Positions 31,591 through 43,634 of a stretch of DNA of 64,000 nt are shown one piece after another. The stretch comes from Mesodorylaimus sp. YZB2_4. Taxonomy: Eukaryota; Nematoda; Enoplea; Dorylaimida; Dorylaimidae. The stretch lies in assembly GCA_030248295.1 (NCBI GenBank), contig JASANH010000125.1, positions 62,001-126,000 of the forward strand, given 5' to 3'. Below the pieces are notes generated by a model. The model was not told the origin of the DNA. It ran no database searches and saw nothing but the letters and a program-made list of their open reading frames with translations. Position numbers and translations under genes: made by a program. Positions within the stretch are counted from its first letter, which is position 1, and the number at the start of each line of letters is the position of its first letter.

Positions 31591-33830
31591 GAGTGAAGAG
31601 CGTCAAGGAGCCTCTTATGATGAATGATCGCTGTGACAAACTTTATGTAAAAACCTCCACCTGCCGACACTTCGTACTCGTAGAAACATGATAAATTGTT
31701 TTAAACTGGCAATGAGCAAAATTTCACGCTGTTCGTAAACTGCTGGTAATCGCGATCATTTCAGGTTCATCCAGGGTTTTGCTATACTCAATCTCTCTAC
31801 AACCGCACAAATTTGCAGGAAGTGCAAGCAGCATAAACGAAAGTACAATGCATATGAAGTCATCCATGTACGACAGAACGTCATATAGAATCTAGTTTTA
31901 CTGTACACGATCAGTATATGCTCCATCTCATATGGGCTCCCCGCATTCTGTCGACCCCCGCACCTGCACTGTACTGTACTTGTGCTCGTATTGAATGCCC
32001 ACTGAGTGAGTTATTGGCTGACAAAAATCAAAGAGCAGGTCGTCGTCCTTCAATGACACACAGATTAGCAACACGCTAGAGGTAGTTAATGCTAATTTAC
32101 TTACTTAGATCAATTTGCAATTTTTGAAAAGAAAATAGTCGATTTCGGGTGTGGAGCATGCGGCAGTCTTTATATACCTCTCGTAAAGCTGATTTTCGCT
32201 TATGATTCGACATGGAAGAATATGATTACACTGCAATTGCACATTTACAAACGAGAAAGAGTGCAGCATCCAAGCGCATAATCACTAAGTTAATGTAGTC
32301 AGCAAATGTACTTGCAGAGTTCAAAAAAGTGAAAAAAGGGCTCAGTGAGGTGCTTTCAAATTCTAAATTTTTTTCCGAAAGAAAGTTAACTGGAGGAAAG
32401 GAAAGGTTACCTTAAAAAACACGTTTACAAACTGTATTAAGCGCTGCGCATAGTTTGTGATACAATGACGGAGAGTGGCAGTCACAAGGACAGACTTGAC
32501 GACTCGAGAGATGCTAATCATCAAACAGCGTCTGCAACATCATCTTTTGTGTAGTGCTCAGTCAATGGACGAGAGAAGGATCAATGGCTCTCGAAAATTC
32601 ACAGTGTAACCTGTATCTGGTCATGATTACAAAACAAGAACCTCTTCTCAAACTGCTCTTAGAATTCCAGCAGTACCAGGCTTTTAGCCGAATCGAGGAC
32701 ATATCAGTGGCAACGTAGACAGTGTGATCTTTTGAACGCGCACCTGTTCTTTTCTTTTTCTCACTGATTCTCACAGATTGGAACTACAAGAACCAGCTAC
32801 AACAAATTTCCTGCAGGGTCTATCCATTTATGCTGTCCTTTATTTCCATTATATTCTGACCACACAGCCTAGATCAGACAACGGAATTCCTCGACAGGAA
32901 TAGTTTTATTTTGGCGCCAACATTTTTATGTAGGAGAGTGGGTAAGGTGACTGGGGAGGCAGACTTACCGTCTCTTGACAGTTGCACTTCTTTAGAGCAG
33001 AAAATGACAGGAACTAAAATTTTTTTCTTAATATTTGTGCTTTTTCATGGAATCGCCTCCGAAAGAGGTAGCTCAAATCGAGTTTAATTTTATCCTGAAA
33101 TTTTTATCAATCTTGGGACCGAGAACTGTTAAAAAATAAGCTTTTTAGCGTACGTAAAGTGCAAATTTATGGACGGCGTTTCGTTTTTGTTGCGTGACGA
33201 TGAAAGTAGCGGATATTTCACGCCAGAAGGTGAGGAATCTTTATATTTTATACCATTCACGTCCACATTTTTTGAGGTAAATTTGCCAAGCGTGCGACTT
33301 TCTTTGTCAAGTCACGTCAAACATTAGCCTTTGAGCTCCCTTCTTCCACCTTCCAAGATATTTGTGAAAGATGCAAATCCGCTGGCAGAGAAAGAGGAGC
33401 TGCAAAAATCGCTGTAGTATACGCTGGGAAGAAACTTACGCAGATTACAGAATTCGATTTTTCATCAAAGAACATGGATATGAACCAATGGCGTGGGAAG
33501 CAAAAGATAATTGTGGATACTACTAAACAAGCGCAACCTTCCAAGCTTTTTTCTTCTGATAATAATTTCATGCCATATGTATATTAGATAGTTTTTACAC
33601 GTGTGAACATATTTACAACATATTGGAAAACTCCAGCCTGTTATGATTAAAATTTCTGGCGGCACAGAGCGTATAAGCAGTGATTTTCCTTCAACTTGCC
33701 AATGTCAACAGATAAGCATATCATATTCGTCTGCAACAGTCGTTTTGATAAAACAACACGATACTCAAATAGTCAGTGTACTGTGCTAGCAGGTTGACAT
33801 TTATCCAGGCTTAGAGCTGCTTGATTTCAT
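31188..33830. repeat. Segmental duplication R2, copy 2
   Basis: Collinear with 17928-20160. It is longer because of ~470 bp at 32815-33285 not present in copy 1. It ends in R3 copy 2, which starts at about 33834. Confidence 0.75.
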
Positions 33831-33833
33831 ATG

Positions 33834-34010
33834 CTTGAAATAAAAAGCGATGATTCATCAAAATGAAAATTCAACAGCAGGAAATAAACTAGAGCAATCG
33901 AAATTGCACTAATAATTATTATACTCTTTTAGATTTGCAAAGGCGTGTAAAATAAAAAGTGGCCCTGACAAAATTGCTGGCTTTGAGACAAATTTAGATT
34001 ATGTACCATA
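33834..34010. repeat. Dispersed repeat R3, copy 2
   Basis: Counterpart of 26098-26275; sits immediately after R2 copy 2. Confidence 0.65.
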
Positions 34011-34779
34011 AACAGTCTCAGTTCAATCACAGTTTCGACGGAGTTCGTGCGGAGTTTGCGTGGAGAACCTCCGCAGCCTCTTTGCATCTCATTTCTTCTA
34101 GGATATAACCTTGTCACGAAAATGTACAGACACTGATGTAAATTGTAATTTTAGTTCACTAGTGATTGCGTTACGTTTCCGAATTCGATCTTACAAAATT
34201 TTTTAATAAGGTCACCACTCTATTTCTCAAAAATCGAAAAACACACCACAACAAATATTTTAATTTTAGATCAGATATTGCAAATTAGGCAACCCTAAAA
34301 TTGCATATTAAGCATACTTTCTCTACGCCATAGCATCTTTTGGCGGGCAAAGTTTGATCAGACGCCATAGGTTCTTTCCAAAATTAACTTTCAATTAGCA
34401 AGAAATTCATGATATGAAACTGGGAAAGGTAGTACATGTGGTTTGATGCCTGGCTACTGGCTGGTCACATGTACTCACGGTTTCAGGGTTGACAAGTAGA
34501 CCATAACAACTCGCCTCAGCTTGGGGAAGGTGGCTGCTAGAAAATGCTCACATCTGCAGCTCTTACACAGTGGATATTTCAGGGACTGTGTTGTGAAAAA
34601 TATTATTATACTTACTGGACAGGCCTCTCTTTCAATTGCGCAATCTCCTACTCAGGTTGGAATTTTGATGAACGAGCAGCTTCGTAAGACCTTCTGGCAG
34701 CCATGGGGCACAACGAAATTCAGAACCTGGGATGTTTTGCGTGCCTGGCGCTTTTGACCCGATGCATAGAATTTATAAC

Positions 34780-34847
34780 CTGTTTTCTTTGAGAATATAC
34801 ACGCCCTCACGCGCCGCATAGGCCGCGTGAACATTTTCAAAGAAACA
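34780..34847. mobile_element. 72-bp hairpin MITE, copy C
   Basis: CCTGTTTTCTTTGAGAATAT at the left pairs with the inverse of ACATTTTCAAAGAAACAG at the right; internal part ACACGCCCTCACGCGCC is related to copies A and B. Confidence 0.7.
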
Positions 34848-34970
34848 GATAAAATGTTTATAAAATATTAGTAGCTCTCTGAAAAGTGAAGATGAGTTTC
34901 GTGACTCATCCGAAGGATGGAATTTGTGTCTGCGCTGGAGTTTGGTGAGCACTGGTGTTCTCCTGCTGCC

Positions 34971-35013
34971 AGGCTAGCGTGGACAAATATCTGTCGATGG
35001 TCCACGCTAGCCT
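34971..35013. repeat. Perfect hairpin, 14-bp stem, 15-nt loop
   Basis: AGGCTAGCGTGGAC and GTCCACGCTAGCCT flank a 15-nt loop. Confidence 0.65.
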
Positions 35014-36524
35014 TTGTTGACACTGCTGTCGGATGTTAGAGCACCCGCATTGTCTTTCTGTTGCCTCGAGTCGGTGGGGTCGATAGGACAGGATAATCTT
35101 TTTTTCCTGATCTATATTACCTTGTGCGGTGGGTTTCTAACTATTGTATGCGGTACTTGTTAGGTAGGTACAGCGCCCAGTGAGCTCTGAGGCTCAAAGC
35201 TTAAACGCTGTAATTTTATAATCAGGTCCTTAACAAAGCATCTGGAAGTTGTGAAACGCTATCTCTAGGGTCAGTTAGCCGTTATGCTTCGCGGGAAAGT
35301 TTTACTTTAGTACCTACCTTTGCACGGCGAAATTTACACGTCTGGTCAGCAGAAGCCACCAAGCTAGATCTACAGTAGCTATGGCCGCCAAGATTGTATC
35401 GCCCGAAAGGAATTCGATCTACCAACGATAAGACTTCAGGGCTCGTTGCTAGTTTTATCTGCGCAAGCGATAGGACTGGTTTCGAACTGCACATATCTTA
35501 CAATTTTTGTTCCATGTAATAGTGTGGAAGATGATTTGCGCATACAATATGTTTCAGCATGGACTTTTCTTTACCTCAGAGAAAATGCATCACAAGCGTC
35601 CGCTTGTTGCATGGAGGGGGGCACCACACGCAACTAGCAAATGTTCCACTCCGGCCGCCTTTAAAACATTTTATGAAATGATCAACCTTCGAATAAGCGT
35701 ACTTGCGCCTACAGTACTGAATTGCTATGGCAGAGCATTGAGCAGAAGAAGGGGCAGCGCGGATGTATATGCTGCAAAATTAGCGGCGTTTGAATTTCAG
35801 GAGGGGTTCAGCAAGCTTTGCGCCTGATGTCGGGCAAAACATTTGCAGGGCGGACAGTAGCAAGAGCACTCAACTATTCAATAGATCAGGTGATAGCTCT
35901 GAGAAAGCAAGAATTTATCTTTATTAGGCGCGTCTTTCGCGGGACATGTCAATGGATAATCTTCTCCTATATCTGTCTAGGCATTAATCTGATCTGATTT
36001 ATTCCAAAGCGAAACACTGTGGCGCAGCAACCTTACTGCAGCAAGTCATCACTGTTTCCCATCTACTGTTGATATAATATGGCAAAAAGATATATACAAT
36101 ATATGGATATGATCTCGATACCCATATGTCAATAAAATATGGATATGGATACCAGAGGAAAGATACATAGCCTTTATGGGGATTTCAACAATAATTATTT
36201 AAAGCAAGCCAGCTGGCGTGCAGGAGACAGTGTCACAATTAGATAAGACGTAGGGCATCCTTACCAGTAAAGTCCCATCCTACCGTATATCAAAGCGACA
36301 TGGCCGTCAAAAAATTTGCAAAAATACCGGATGTACATGGTAGTAAAAGTGGTTGGATTATGGAGGGCTGTGGTTGCTGCTGGTATATAATATCTGCCAT
36401 ACAGAAGCTCAGAAATAATCGTTTATTGTCTCTTCTAAATAATAGTTTCGAAGTTTCTTAACTAAACATGCCCTGGTTTCATCTTGAAGGCAAATTTCCA
36501 CTTACATTCAGTTTGGCTTAAATA

Positions 36525-37494
36525 TATGATATCGATATCGATCTGCCGCAAGTAAGGTTCGTTGCGTACAAAATACGCATACGCAAAGTTTGCGTATTAC
36601 GCATTGTAATTTGGATGCGTATACGTGCACGCATACGCATACGCATTCTAACCGATGAACGCATGTACGCATACGCAAACTGGCTTGTACTGGCTTCTGA
36701 GGTTGCCCAATTGTGATCCCCCAAAGCGAGCCTACGTACTGTATAAGGAAAATTCCCACAGGTAGCGTCTATGGATTCTTCATTCTTTAAAATTCCTATA
36801 AGAGTTCTTACCCGAACTTTGTGCGTGAAAATTGGAAAGTCTTAGCAGACTTTTTGTAAGTCTTGGAAATGTTTTCTGAACGAGTGGTCGCTACGCTGCA
36901 AGCCCCTAAAACCTAGACAAGAAGGTTATGTCAAGGAAGCTCAGTCAGTCATTCAGGTCTGCGGCCTCGAAGCCAAAGTCTGAACTAGGTCTTTGGATTA
37001 TACAATATATAGGTAAATATCATCTTGTGCCCTCGTGGCTATGGAATCTTCCGCCATCGCTGAACAAGTGGTCGAAAAAGTACCATAGTGGAATTATTCA
37101 TCGCAATTAAGGCATCGATCAAGTGGGAGCTGAGAGTACTAGGAAAGAACCCATGATCGAAGCTGGCAGGAATTTTTCCAGTTGGACGTTTAAAACTAGC
37201 CGTTCAAACGTTTAAAACAAGCGGCAGAGAAATGTACTGCCATGTCAAAATAACCTTGCAGCTGCTATGGTCGCTGATAACTTCAGTCAAGGGTGTATAG
37301 TTATTTACAGTTTGAGGCTAGAAACCGACTGTAAAAAACGCAAATACGCAATTTGTATGCATACTTTCTGGTGTCCGCAATTTGCGCATTACGCAATACG
37401 CATACGCATTCGAGAGACCTTGCATATGCGCATACGCATTCAAATAAAGTATTTTTACCAACCTTAGCCGCAAGAAATCGATATCGATTAGATA
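36525..37494. mobile_element. Inverted-repeat element with CGCATA-rich arms
   Basis: The ends are inverted copies: ATATCGATATCGAT...GTAAGGTTCG...AAAATAC at the left and the inverse of GTATTTTTACCAACCTTAGCCGCAAG...ATCGATATCGAT at the right. Inside each end is a patch of CGCATACGCA and TGCGTAT repeats in opposite orientation. The same right arm occurs alone at 29565-29780. No coding capacity was seen. Confidence 0.5.
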
Positions 37495-37496
37495 TA

Positions 37497-38000
37497 CGAG
37501 GAGAGTTCAAAAAGTTCGTAGCCTGACCACATTTCACTTGAAACTGTACAATGTCATACTTACTCTTATTCGATTTAACCTCCCCTGAGACCAATGCACT
37601 TGTTTAAACGTTTGTACAAATCGCGCATACCTGTAAAAGAAGGACTTCTCACAACCCTCAAAAAGCGCTTTTTCACTCTCCCCTGATTTCACGTTCCTCA
37701 TCACTCGAAGATCTTGCCCCTATCAGCTTTTTTCGGGTTTTCTGTATAGGCAGTAATCGCTGGGAGGACTGTATGGTGGATGAGCAATTTGTTTGAATCG
37801 CCATAACATCGATGGTATCTGACAACGCGCGCTTTGCGGATTGGCTCATTGTCAGTCAGTGTCTTATCCGACGTAAAACTTTCCACTATCCGAGCTGTTT
37901 CTACGAGTGACTTACGATATACACGAATACACAGCTGAATAGGGGGAGGCACTGATTCGCCTTTCGTCATAACAAACTCTGGATAATCCTCGCGCGGGCA
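37497..38000 (-). pseudogene. Mariner-type element remnant, minus strand
   Basis: A TA dinucleotide precedes CGAGGAGAGTTCAAAAAGTT (37497), a typical mariner terminus, and the sequence then matches the 3' end of the mariner copy at 39740-40990 in reverse. The minus-strand frame 37970-37701 includes GDSNKLLIHHTV and NPKKADRGKIF, matching DSNKLIIHHTV and NPKKVYWRGEERF of the other copy. Upstream sequence departs from it and no second terminus is visible, so this copy is truncated or rearranged near 38000. Confidence 0.55.
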
Positions 38001-39739
38001 CCATGCGACATTCCCGCCGCAAAAATAATAGTATCACTCACTAAACGATTATGTGATCATGTTTCTATGACAGATAAATACGTGTCGTTTAATCACAATC
38101 CTGCGCATGTCTCTTCATTTCGTGAAGTAAGGCCGCTATTGTCGTTGGTCCTTCGATTTGTAGTTTTGGTCCTGCTGGTGGCGCCTGGATGATGATGGGC
38201 GGCGCCAAGTGGGTTTGCGGTTGTTGGTCCGTCTTATGGCGCGTCGTATCAACTTTTGGATGACCGCGAAGAGGATCTGACCTGTCACGATTATACGGCG
38301 AAATTGAATCCAGATCCAATGATTCACTTTATCTAAATTGATTCACAGCATAAGCGAGTTAGGACCATGGGAGGCTTGTTTTTCTTACTTTTTGATGTTC
38401 TGTCTTAATTATTTTCAATCTTTTCTTTCTTTCCGTGAGCTTGCTGTTGTTTTCAAGACATTTTAAATCCACATTTTCTGACCGAAATTGAAAAATCGCA
38501 CTTTTTGAAAGTTTTTAAAACTTGGAAAAATTTTTCACACAAGATTGGTAATTTATGAACTGGCGCAGCTTCCATAGTTGCATATTGACAAGCAGCTCGC
38601 AACTGAGAGTATACCAATTAATCGTAAGCTGGATCATGCGCACATGGAGAGGGCATCTCCAAATCAAAATCAAAATTCAACATTGCGCACACAGTATGCG
38701 CCTCTGTTCTGCACTGCGCTGGGGCAAAGAGCTGCAATTATGACCAGGAGTGAGGCGAGAAGTAAAATTGTCCGATTGTTGAAAATTGTCGATCCGTCAG
38801 CAAGAAGAGCACTTGAAAGAGGCACCTACCATGCAAATAAAAATATTTTTCTTCAATCTTTCATCTTTCTTCAAGTTAGCAACCGAATTCCACTCGCACC
38901 GCGTAGGCTGCACTGAATCCAGCAATCCATGATACCGCGAGCTATGGCGCCAGGCATCATTGCTGCATGTATCTTTTAGTCCTAAAATAAACATATGCCC
39001 AGACAGGGGCTAAAAAGCGTTTCCAAATAACTTCGCGACATAAACAGCGTGCAGCTAGTGGTTAAGTAATTTAGCCGATAAGTGGCTCATAGTCATGGGC
39101 TCAAAGAATTTAATGAAAAATCTTGTTGGCGCTACAAAAACCTCCTCGATCCAATGGTGCATTATCAGTTATATAAATGGGTCGAAAAGTAGTCCACAGA
39201 AGCATGAATACCTTCCTTGTGCAAGTGCTTCAAGCCTCTAACTTGAATGAGGCTATAGTTGTTTTCGTCTGCTCATGTAACCTCTGAAAGCAAGTACCGC
39301 CTATGCATACAGTACTGTACTTATGACCAGCAAATATCCTGACATGTAAACCTTGGATCAGGTCAGGTACTTTCGGGTTGGGTCACTTTTTTGAAAGATC
39401 GGGTCAAACGTGCCAAAAATAAAGCAATTTTTCAAGTTACTAAACTTTGTACTGTATTAGCACTTACAGAAACCCTCTTATATCTGTTCAACTCTAGAAT
39501 TCGCAGAGTTTTGCTTCATGCATGCGTCAAGTCTTGCATCTCACGTTTCATTCTGAGTAACTTCCAAGAATGTCAGACTAATTGTAAGATGCGACAATGA
39601 AAAATTTTCTGAGTAATTTTTCCACAAGGAGGGTCCGTATATAATAGTTCTCATCAACATTCTCAGCGACTCCGATGAATGGCTGGGACTAGCCATAGCC
39701 TGAGAAGGACCTGGTAATTGTTAATAGGTCGTAGGAGTA
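38001..39739. other. Gene-poor stretch between mariner copies
   Basis: No supportable gene or repeat. An open frame at 38578-38916 has no recognisable domain. Confidence 0.4.
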
Positions 39740-40990
39740 CGGAGGAAGCTCAAAAGTTCATAGCCTGAGTACCTTCCGCATGAGCTGCAGCAGTGAAATT
39801 TGTATTTTACACAGCCACACATCTTACATGAAGCCCTGCAAAAAAATCACGCCGATCCATTGGTGCGTTCTTGATATTTGGTCATCTATTTGGAAGTAGG
39901 TCAGAAAAATTACAAATTCGACAAATTTTGCGAATCAGCCTGCCATCAAGTTTTTAACAAAAGAAGCCTTGAAGCCCACAGAAATTAGCTATCGGATGGT
40001 CTTAGTGTATGGCAATGAGGCACCTAAATTACCGTCAGTGGAAATGTGGTCTGCTTTGCTCGCTGGTGGACACTGGTGGACACTGATGAGGTGTGGACAC
40101 TCGACAACAAATGCGATGTTGTGGCAAAGATTGTTATACATTCGAACAAAGGCTGTCTAGATAGCGGAGAAAGTGAGCATTGCAGTGAATAGCGTCAAAA
40201 TTAATTTTACAGGAGAAGTTGAATTTATCCAAGGCCTGCGCGAGTTGTGTGCCAAAAGACCTGGCAAACGTGCGAAGAGCTGTTTGAGTTCAAAGGAGCT
40301 TTTGACAAGGATCGCGGCTTATCCAGATGATTTTTATGAAAGAACGGTTATGCATGATGAAGCCAGGACTCACCACTTTGATCTGAGTCAAAACACGAAT
40401 CGATACAGTGGCTGCCAAACGGTGCACATCCGCCAAAAAATTTCGCGTTCAGCAGTCATTGGGGAGGTCATGGCAACAACCTTTTGGGATTGCAATGGAG
40501 TGTTGAGGATTGATTATAAGCCAGCCAAGACCACAATCACTAGGCAATACTTTGCTGATATTATATGCCGATTGCGTGAAGCGATAAAATCGAAACGGCG
40601 CGGCATGATGAAAGAGAAGGTGCTGCTGCTGATTGACACAAAGCGCGCGTTGCTAAGGCTGCCATTGATGAATGAGGATTCAAACAAATTGATCATCCAC
40701 CATACAGTTCAGACCTGGCACCCAGCGATTACTACCTATTCGAAAAACCCAAAAAAAGTTTATTGGAGGGGGGAGGAAAGATTTTCGAGTGATGAGGAAG
40801 TGAAACCAGCGACTGAAGCGTTTTTTGAGTGGTGTGAGTAATATTTCTTTTTACGGGTATGCACGCCTTGCAAAAAAGTTTGAACAAGCGCATTGGTCTC
40901 AGGGGATGTTATGCCAAAAATGAATAAGCATGGCATTGTGCAGTTTCAATTAAAATGTGGTCAGTCTACAAACTTTTTGAACTCCCATCG
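39740..40990 (+). pseudogene. Mariner transposon, decayed, near full length
   Basis: Terminal inverted repeats (CGGAGGAAGCTCAAAAGTTC at 39740 and the inverse of GAACTCCCATCG at 40990) are flanked by TA at 39738-39739 and TA at 40991-40992. The 1251-bp length is normal for mariner. The transposase is recognisable in pieces: KPTEISYRMVLVYGNE (N-terminal HTH region), DEARTHHFDLSQ, GEVMATTFWDCNGVLRIDY, FADIICRLREAIKSKRRG, KEKVLLLIDT, FSSDEEV. Stops and register changes disrupt the N-terminal half, and the usual D-N-A-P-A-H motif is altered to DTKRAL. Not active as read. Confidence 0.8.
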
Positions 40991-40999
40991 TATCAGCAA

Positions 41000-41991
41000 T
41001 CACATTTGAATAGGGAAATGAAGTTTTTGGGTATACCCGGCTGGAAAAGCCTTTGCCTATGTCTATAACATCAAGGCTGCACCAATAATAATACCCTCGA
41101 CCACCATTCACGATACCATTGGAAAACAGTCTCAACTAGCTTTAAAAGTCATAGGCACCCTTATATTCCTTCACCAGTAGCGAAGGTTCCGACAGGAGCG
41201 TTTCCAGCACAATATGACTTTGCAAGCAGTACCTTTTGTGAGGACTAGACGCATACTACATTATAGTATCGGTGTGTATTTACAGTGGTTATTTCTTTCA
41301 AATGAATCCTTCTATAGTAAAGCCTGCCTCTGAATCCAAAAGTTATGCAAGAAGTGTTTGTTCTTAGGATTGGTGAAAAATTTTGCTGAAGACTAGCGTA
41401 CGTATACAGACCCTAGTCCCTTTTAGACCTGATACTGTGAGGTTTTCTATTATTTGATCGCTTTAGTGAGAAATATGAAGGAATGCTGTGTTATAAGGAT
41501 TTATGAAGGATTAGGAATAAGAAAAGATGAAAATTCGGTCATGCCTATAATAAAAAGTCTTTATCGAAATATTTTCACCCAGTCACATTTACACCAAAGT
41601 CCCCTAATATTTTGGAGGGACTCGTGCAAATTTTCCATCTCAAGGAACTTCAGCTGCCGCTAACAAATTCCGTTCAAGTCGGGTCGGGTCGGTTAAACCT
41701 AACCTGATCCGGTGTCCACTGACAGGATCTTTTACGATACTTTCGTTCGCACGAATTTCTTCGCTCATAAAATCCCGTGCTACCTTCCTACTGTAGTTTT
41801 TTTATGATTTTTTCCAATATCTGTAACAAGATGAGCTCTGGCTCCAGGAAAAAAATTCTCAAAATCGTTCAAGCATTACAGATACATGTGAGCCAAACCA
41901 GTGAACAACTTTTTAATTTTGTCATCGATAATAATTTAGTTCACGAAAAAAGGCACTGCAAAAAATTGACCAAAAAATTTTCATTGCTTTA
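41000..41991. other. Intergenic stretch
   Basis: Nothing supportable; the plus-strand open frame at 41777-42034 overlaps the 3' exon of the gene on the other strand and looks like chance. Confidence 0.4.
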
Positions 41992-42683
41992 TCAAATGTA
42001 CACTAGAAGTAAAATAAACGCTGTAAAAAGGTAATTTTTGCCCTTGCTTGTAGTTATCGAATGATTCTGTGCACTAACGGTACTGTTGCCCAGCGTGCTT
42101 GAAGTAGCAGAGACTCGAGGGGCAAAGGCAGTAGTCGGACGTTTAGTGGGGGGTTCAGTCACATTCGAAAGCTTGTTTAGGTTCTGTAGAGCGTCCCGAC
42201 AAGGACCTGGTATTGGCGTATTGGGCGGTATCTTGTCTTTATAGATGCTTAGAACATTGTTGATTCTATCAAAAACTGTTTTATTGCATATTTTTGTTTC
42301 AACTGCATGTTCTAAGCAGTTGAGGTAACAGTTCAAGGTCCTGAAAGAGATCACCATTTTTGTGCAACTTCTAGAGCTATTTATGCTCGCTTACTCGCAG
42401 TAACTTGAAATAGTACCAAGTATAGCAAAAATTTGAAACATATCTTTTTCAGTTAACGGCCCCACGGCCTTCATTAATTGGTCAAACGCTTGGGTGTGGT
42501 TGCAATTATTATCACACTCGTCGGACATTTTTTCGCATTCGTTTTTGGTTGCGCCAAGAGAGAAACCTACAAAAGGGGGTGGGGTCAGCAGCTAATTGTA
42601 AGCCTAGGGTCAAACTAATCCTTACTTTTCAATGCGATCAACACCGACAGAACTATAATATAGGACATGCTGCTTAAATCCAT
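41992..42683 (-). CDS. Secreted, Thr/Pro-rich, probably C-terminally anchored protein
   Basis: Three exons on the minus strand: 42683-42626, 42566-42395 and 42340-41992, with 59- and 54-bp GT-AG introns in phases 1 and 2; the frame closes at 192 residues. The first exon is a signal peptide (SMSYIIVLSVLIALKS). Exon 2 has a cluster of cysteines (NECEKM, DECDNNCNH, SSYCE). Exon 3 adds CYLNCLEH, KICNKT and PGPCRDALQ, then a Thr/Pro/Ser-rich, mucin-like stretch (VTEPPTKRPTTAFAP) and ends in a hydrophobic tail (YLFTAFILLLVYI), as in GPI-anchored or tail-anchored surface proteins. The cysteine-helix pattern is reminiscent of nematode DUF19/chondroitin-proteoglycan-like proteins, but I am not sure. 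A cell-surface or cuticle-associated role is inferred only. Confidence 0.75.
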
Positions 42684-43634
42684 GGCAGATCTGATAATTA
42701 ACAAGGGCTGAGTTGGTCAAGCAGTAGTCAAGTTAGTCATAAAACATATACTGTAACGACGTAATAACGACCAATCGTAATAAAAAAGTAATGTTGTCTC
42801 TAAGTTTAGGCACAGGTTGTCTCGATCGACAACATCAAGCGTGTAAATTATTGTGATATACTGGCACCTCGCCTTACTCTACAAAAAATGCGCGCAACGT
42901 CGAAATTTCAGTATGCATAAGGACAGGCAAAACGTTGCGGTTCGTTACGATGCGAGCTTCAAATAGATCACCACTCGATTTATATAGCTGGAATTCTTTA
43001 GCGCTTCTACCTAACTGGCTTTGATGCAGTTGGCTGAATGCATCTGGCTTCATCAACTTGTTTTCTTTCTACTCAGTAGATAAAGTCGTACAAGTGATTT
43101 AATTTTACCTCAGGACACAGGTGAGTGAGGCGAACTTCCTCACTCAGACCTCACCCTGGAGATCTGGGGAATATCCCGCGGACTACCAACTAACCACCAC
43201 AACGAAACTCTGTAGCTACAATGTGACGAGCGAATATGTAGGGGGTAGGGGGTGGGGTGGGGGGGGGGGTAGGAAGGCTAGAAACCTGAATGTAACAGCG
43301 CATGGTGTCATGTCACCACGTGTGAATAGGTTCGGTTCGAAATGGGAGCCGAACCGAAAGAGGTGGAACGAAATTTTGGTTCATTGCACCAAACCAAAAT
43401 TGTTTCGGCTGAATGGCACACGAAGCACTTTGTGTTGCGCAATCGCGGATCAATATGATTTTTGAATATAGCCCCAGGGCCAATATAATTTCGATTGGGT
43501 CTGACGTGAGAGCCAGCGCCCAGAGCCTTTCCCACGCAGCAGAAAACAAGCAGCTGAACACTTGCCCAGCCTAGCCTAGTGGGAATGAAGAGTGCTTGCG
43601 AGAGAACGTTAAGCGTTTTAATTAGAATTCATAC
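42684..43634. other. Intergenic stretch with a G-rich tract
   Basis: No gene. The patch 43325-43370 has CCGAACCGA/GGTTCGGTTCG repeats like those at 46415-46500. Confidence 0.4.
43241..43273 (+). repeat. G-quadruplex-type G tract
   Basis: Five or more runs of four or more G separated by TA or T within 33 bp, including an uninterrupted run of eleven. Confidence 0.85.

Larger units (their letters stand above)
34011..36520. other. Gene-poor stretch with a MITE and a hairpin
   Basis: No gene is supported; the open frames at 34521, 35446 and 35507 lack domains or splice context. Confidence 0.4.
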
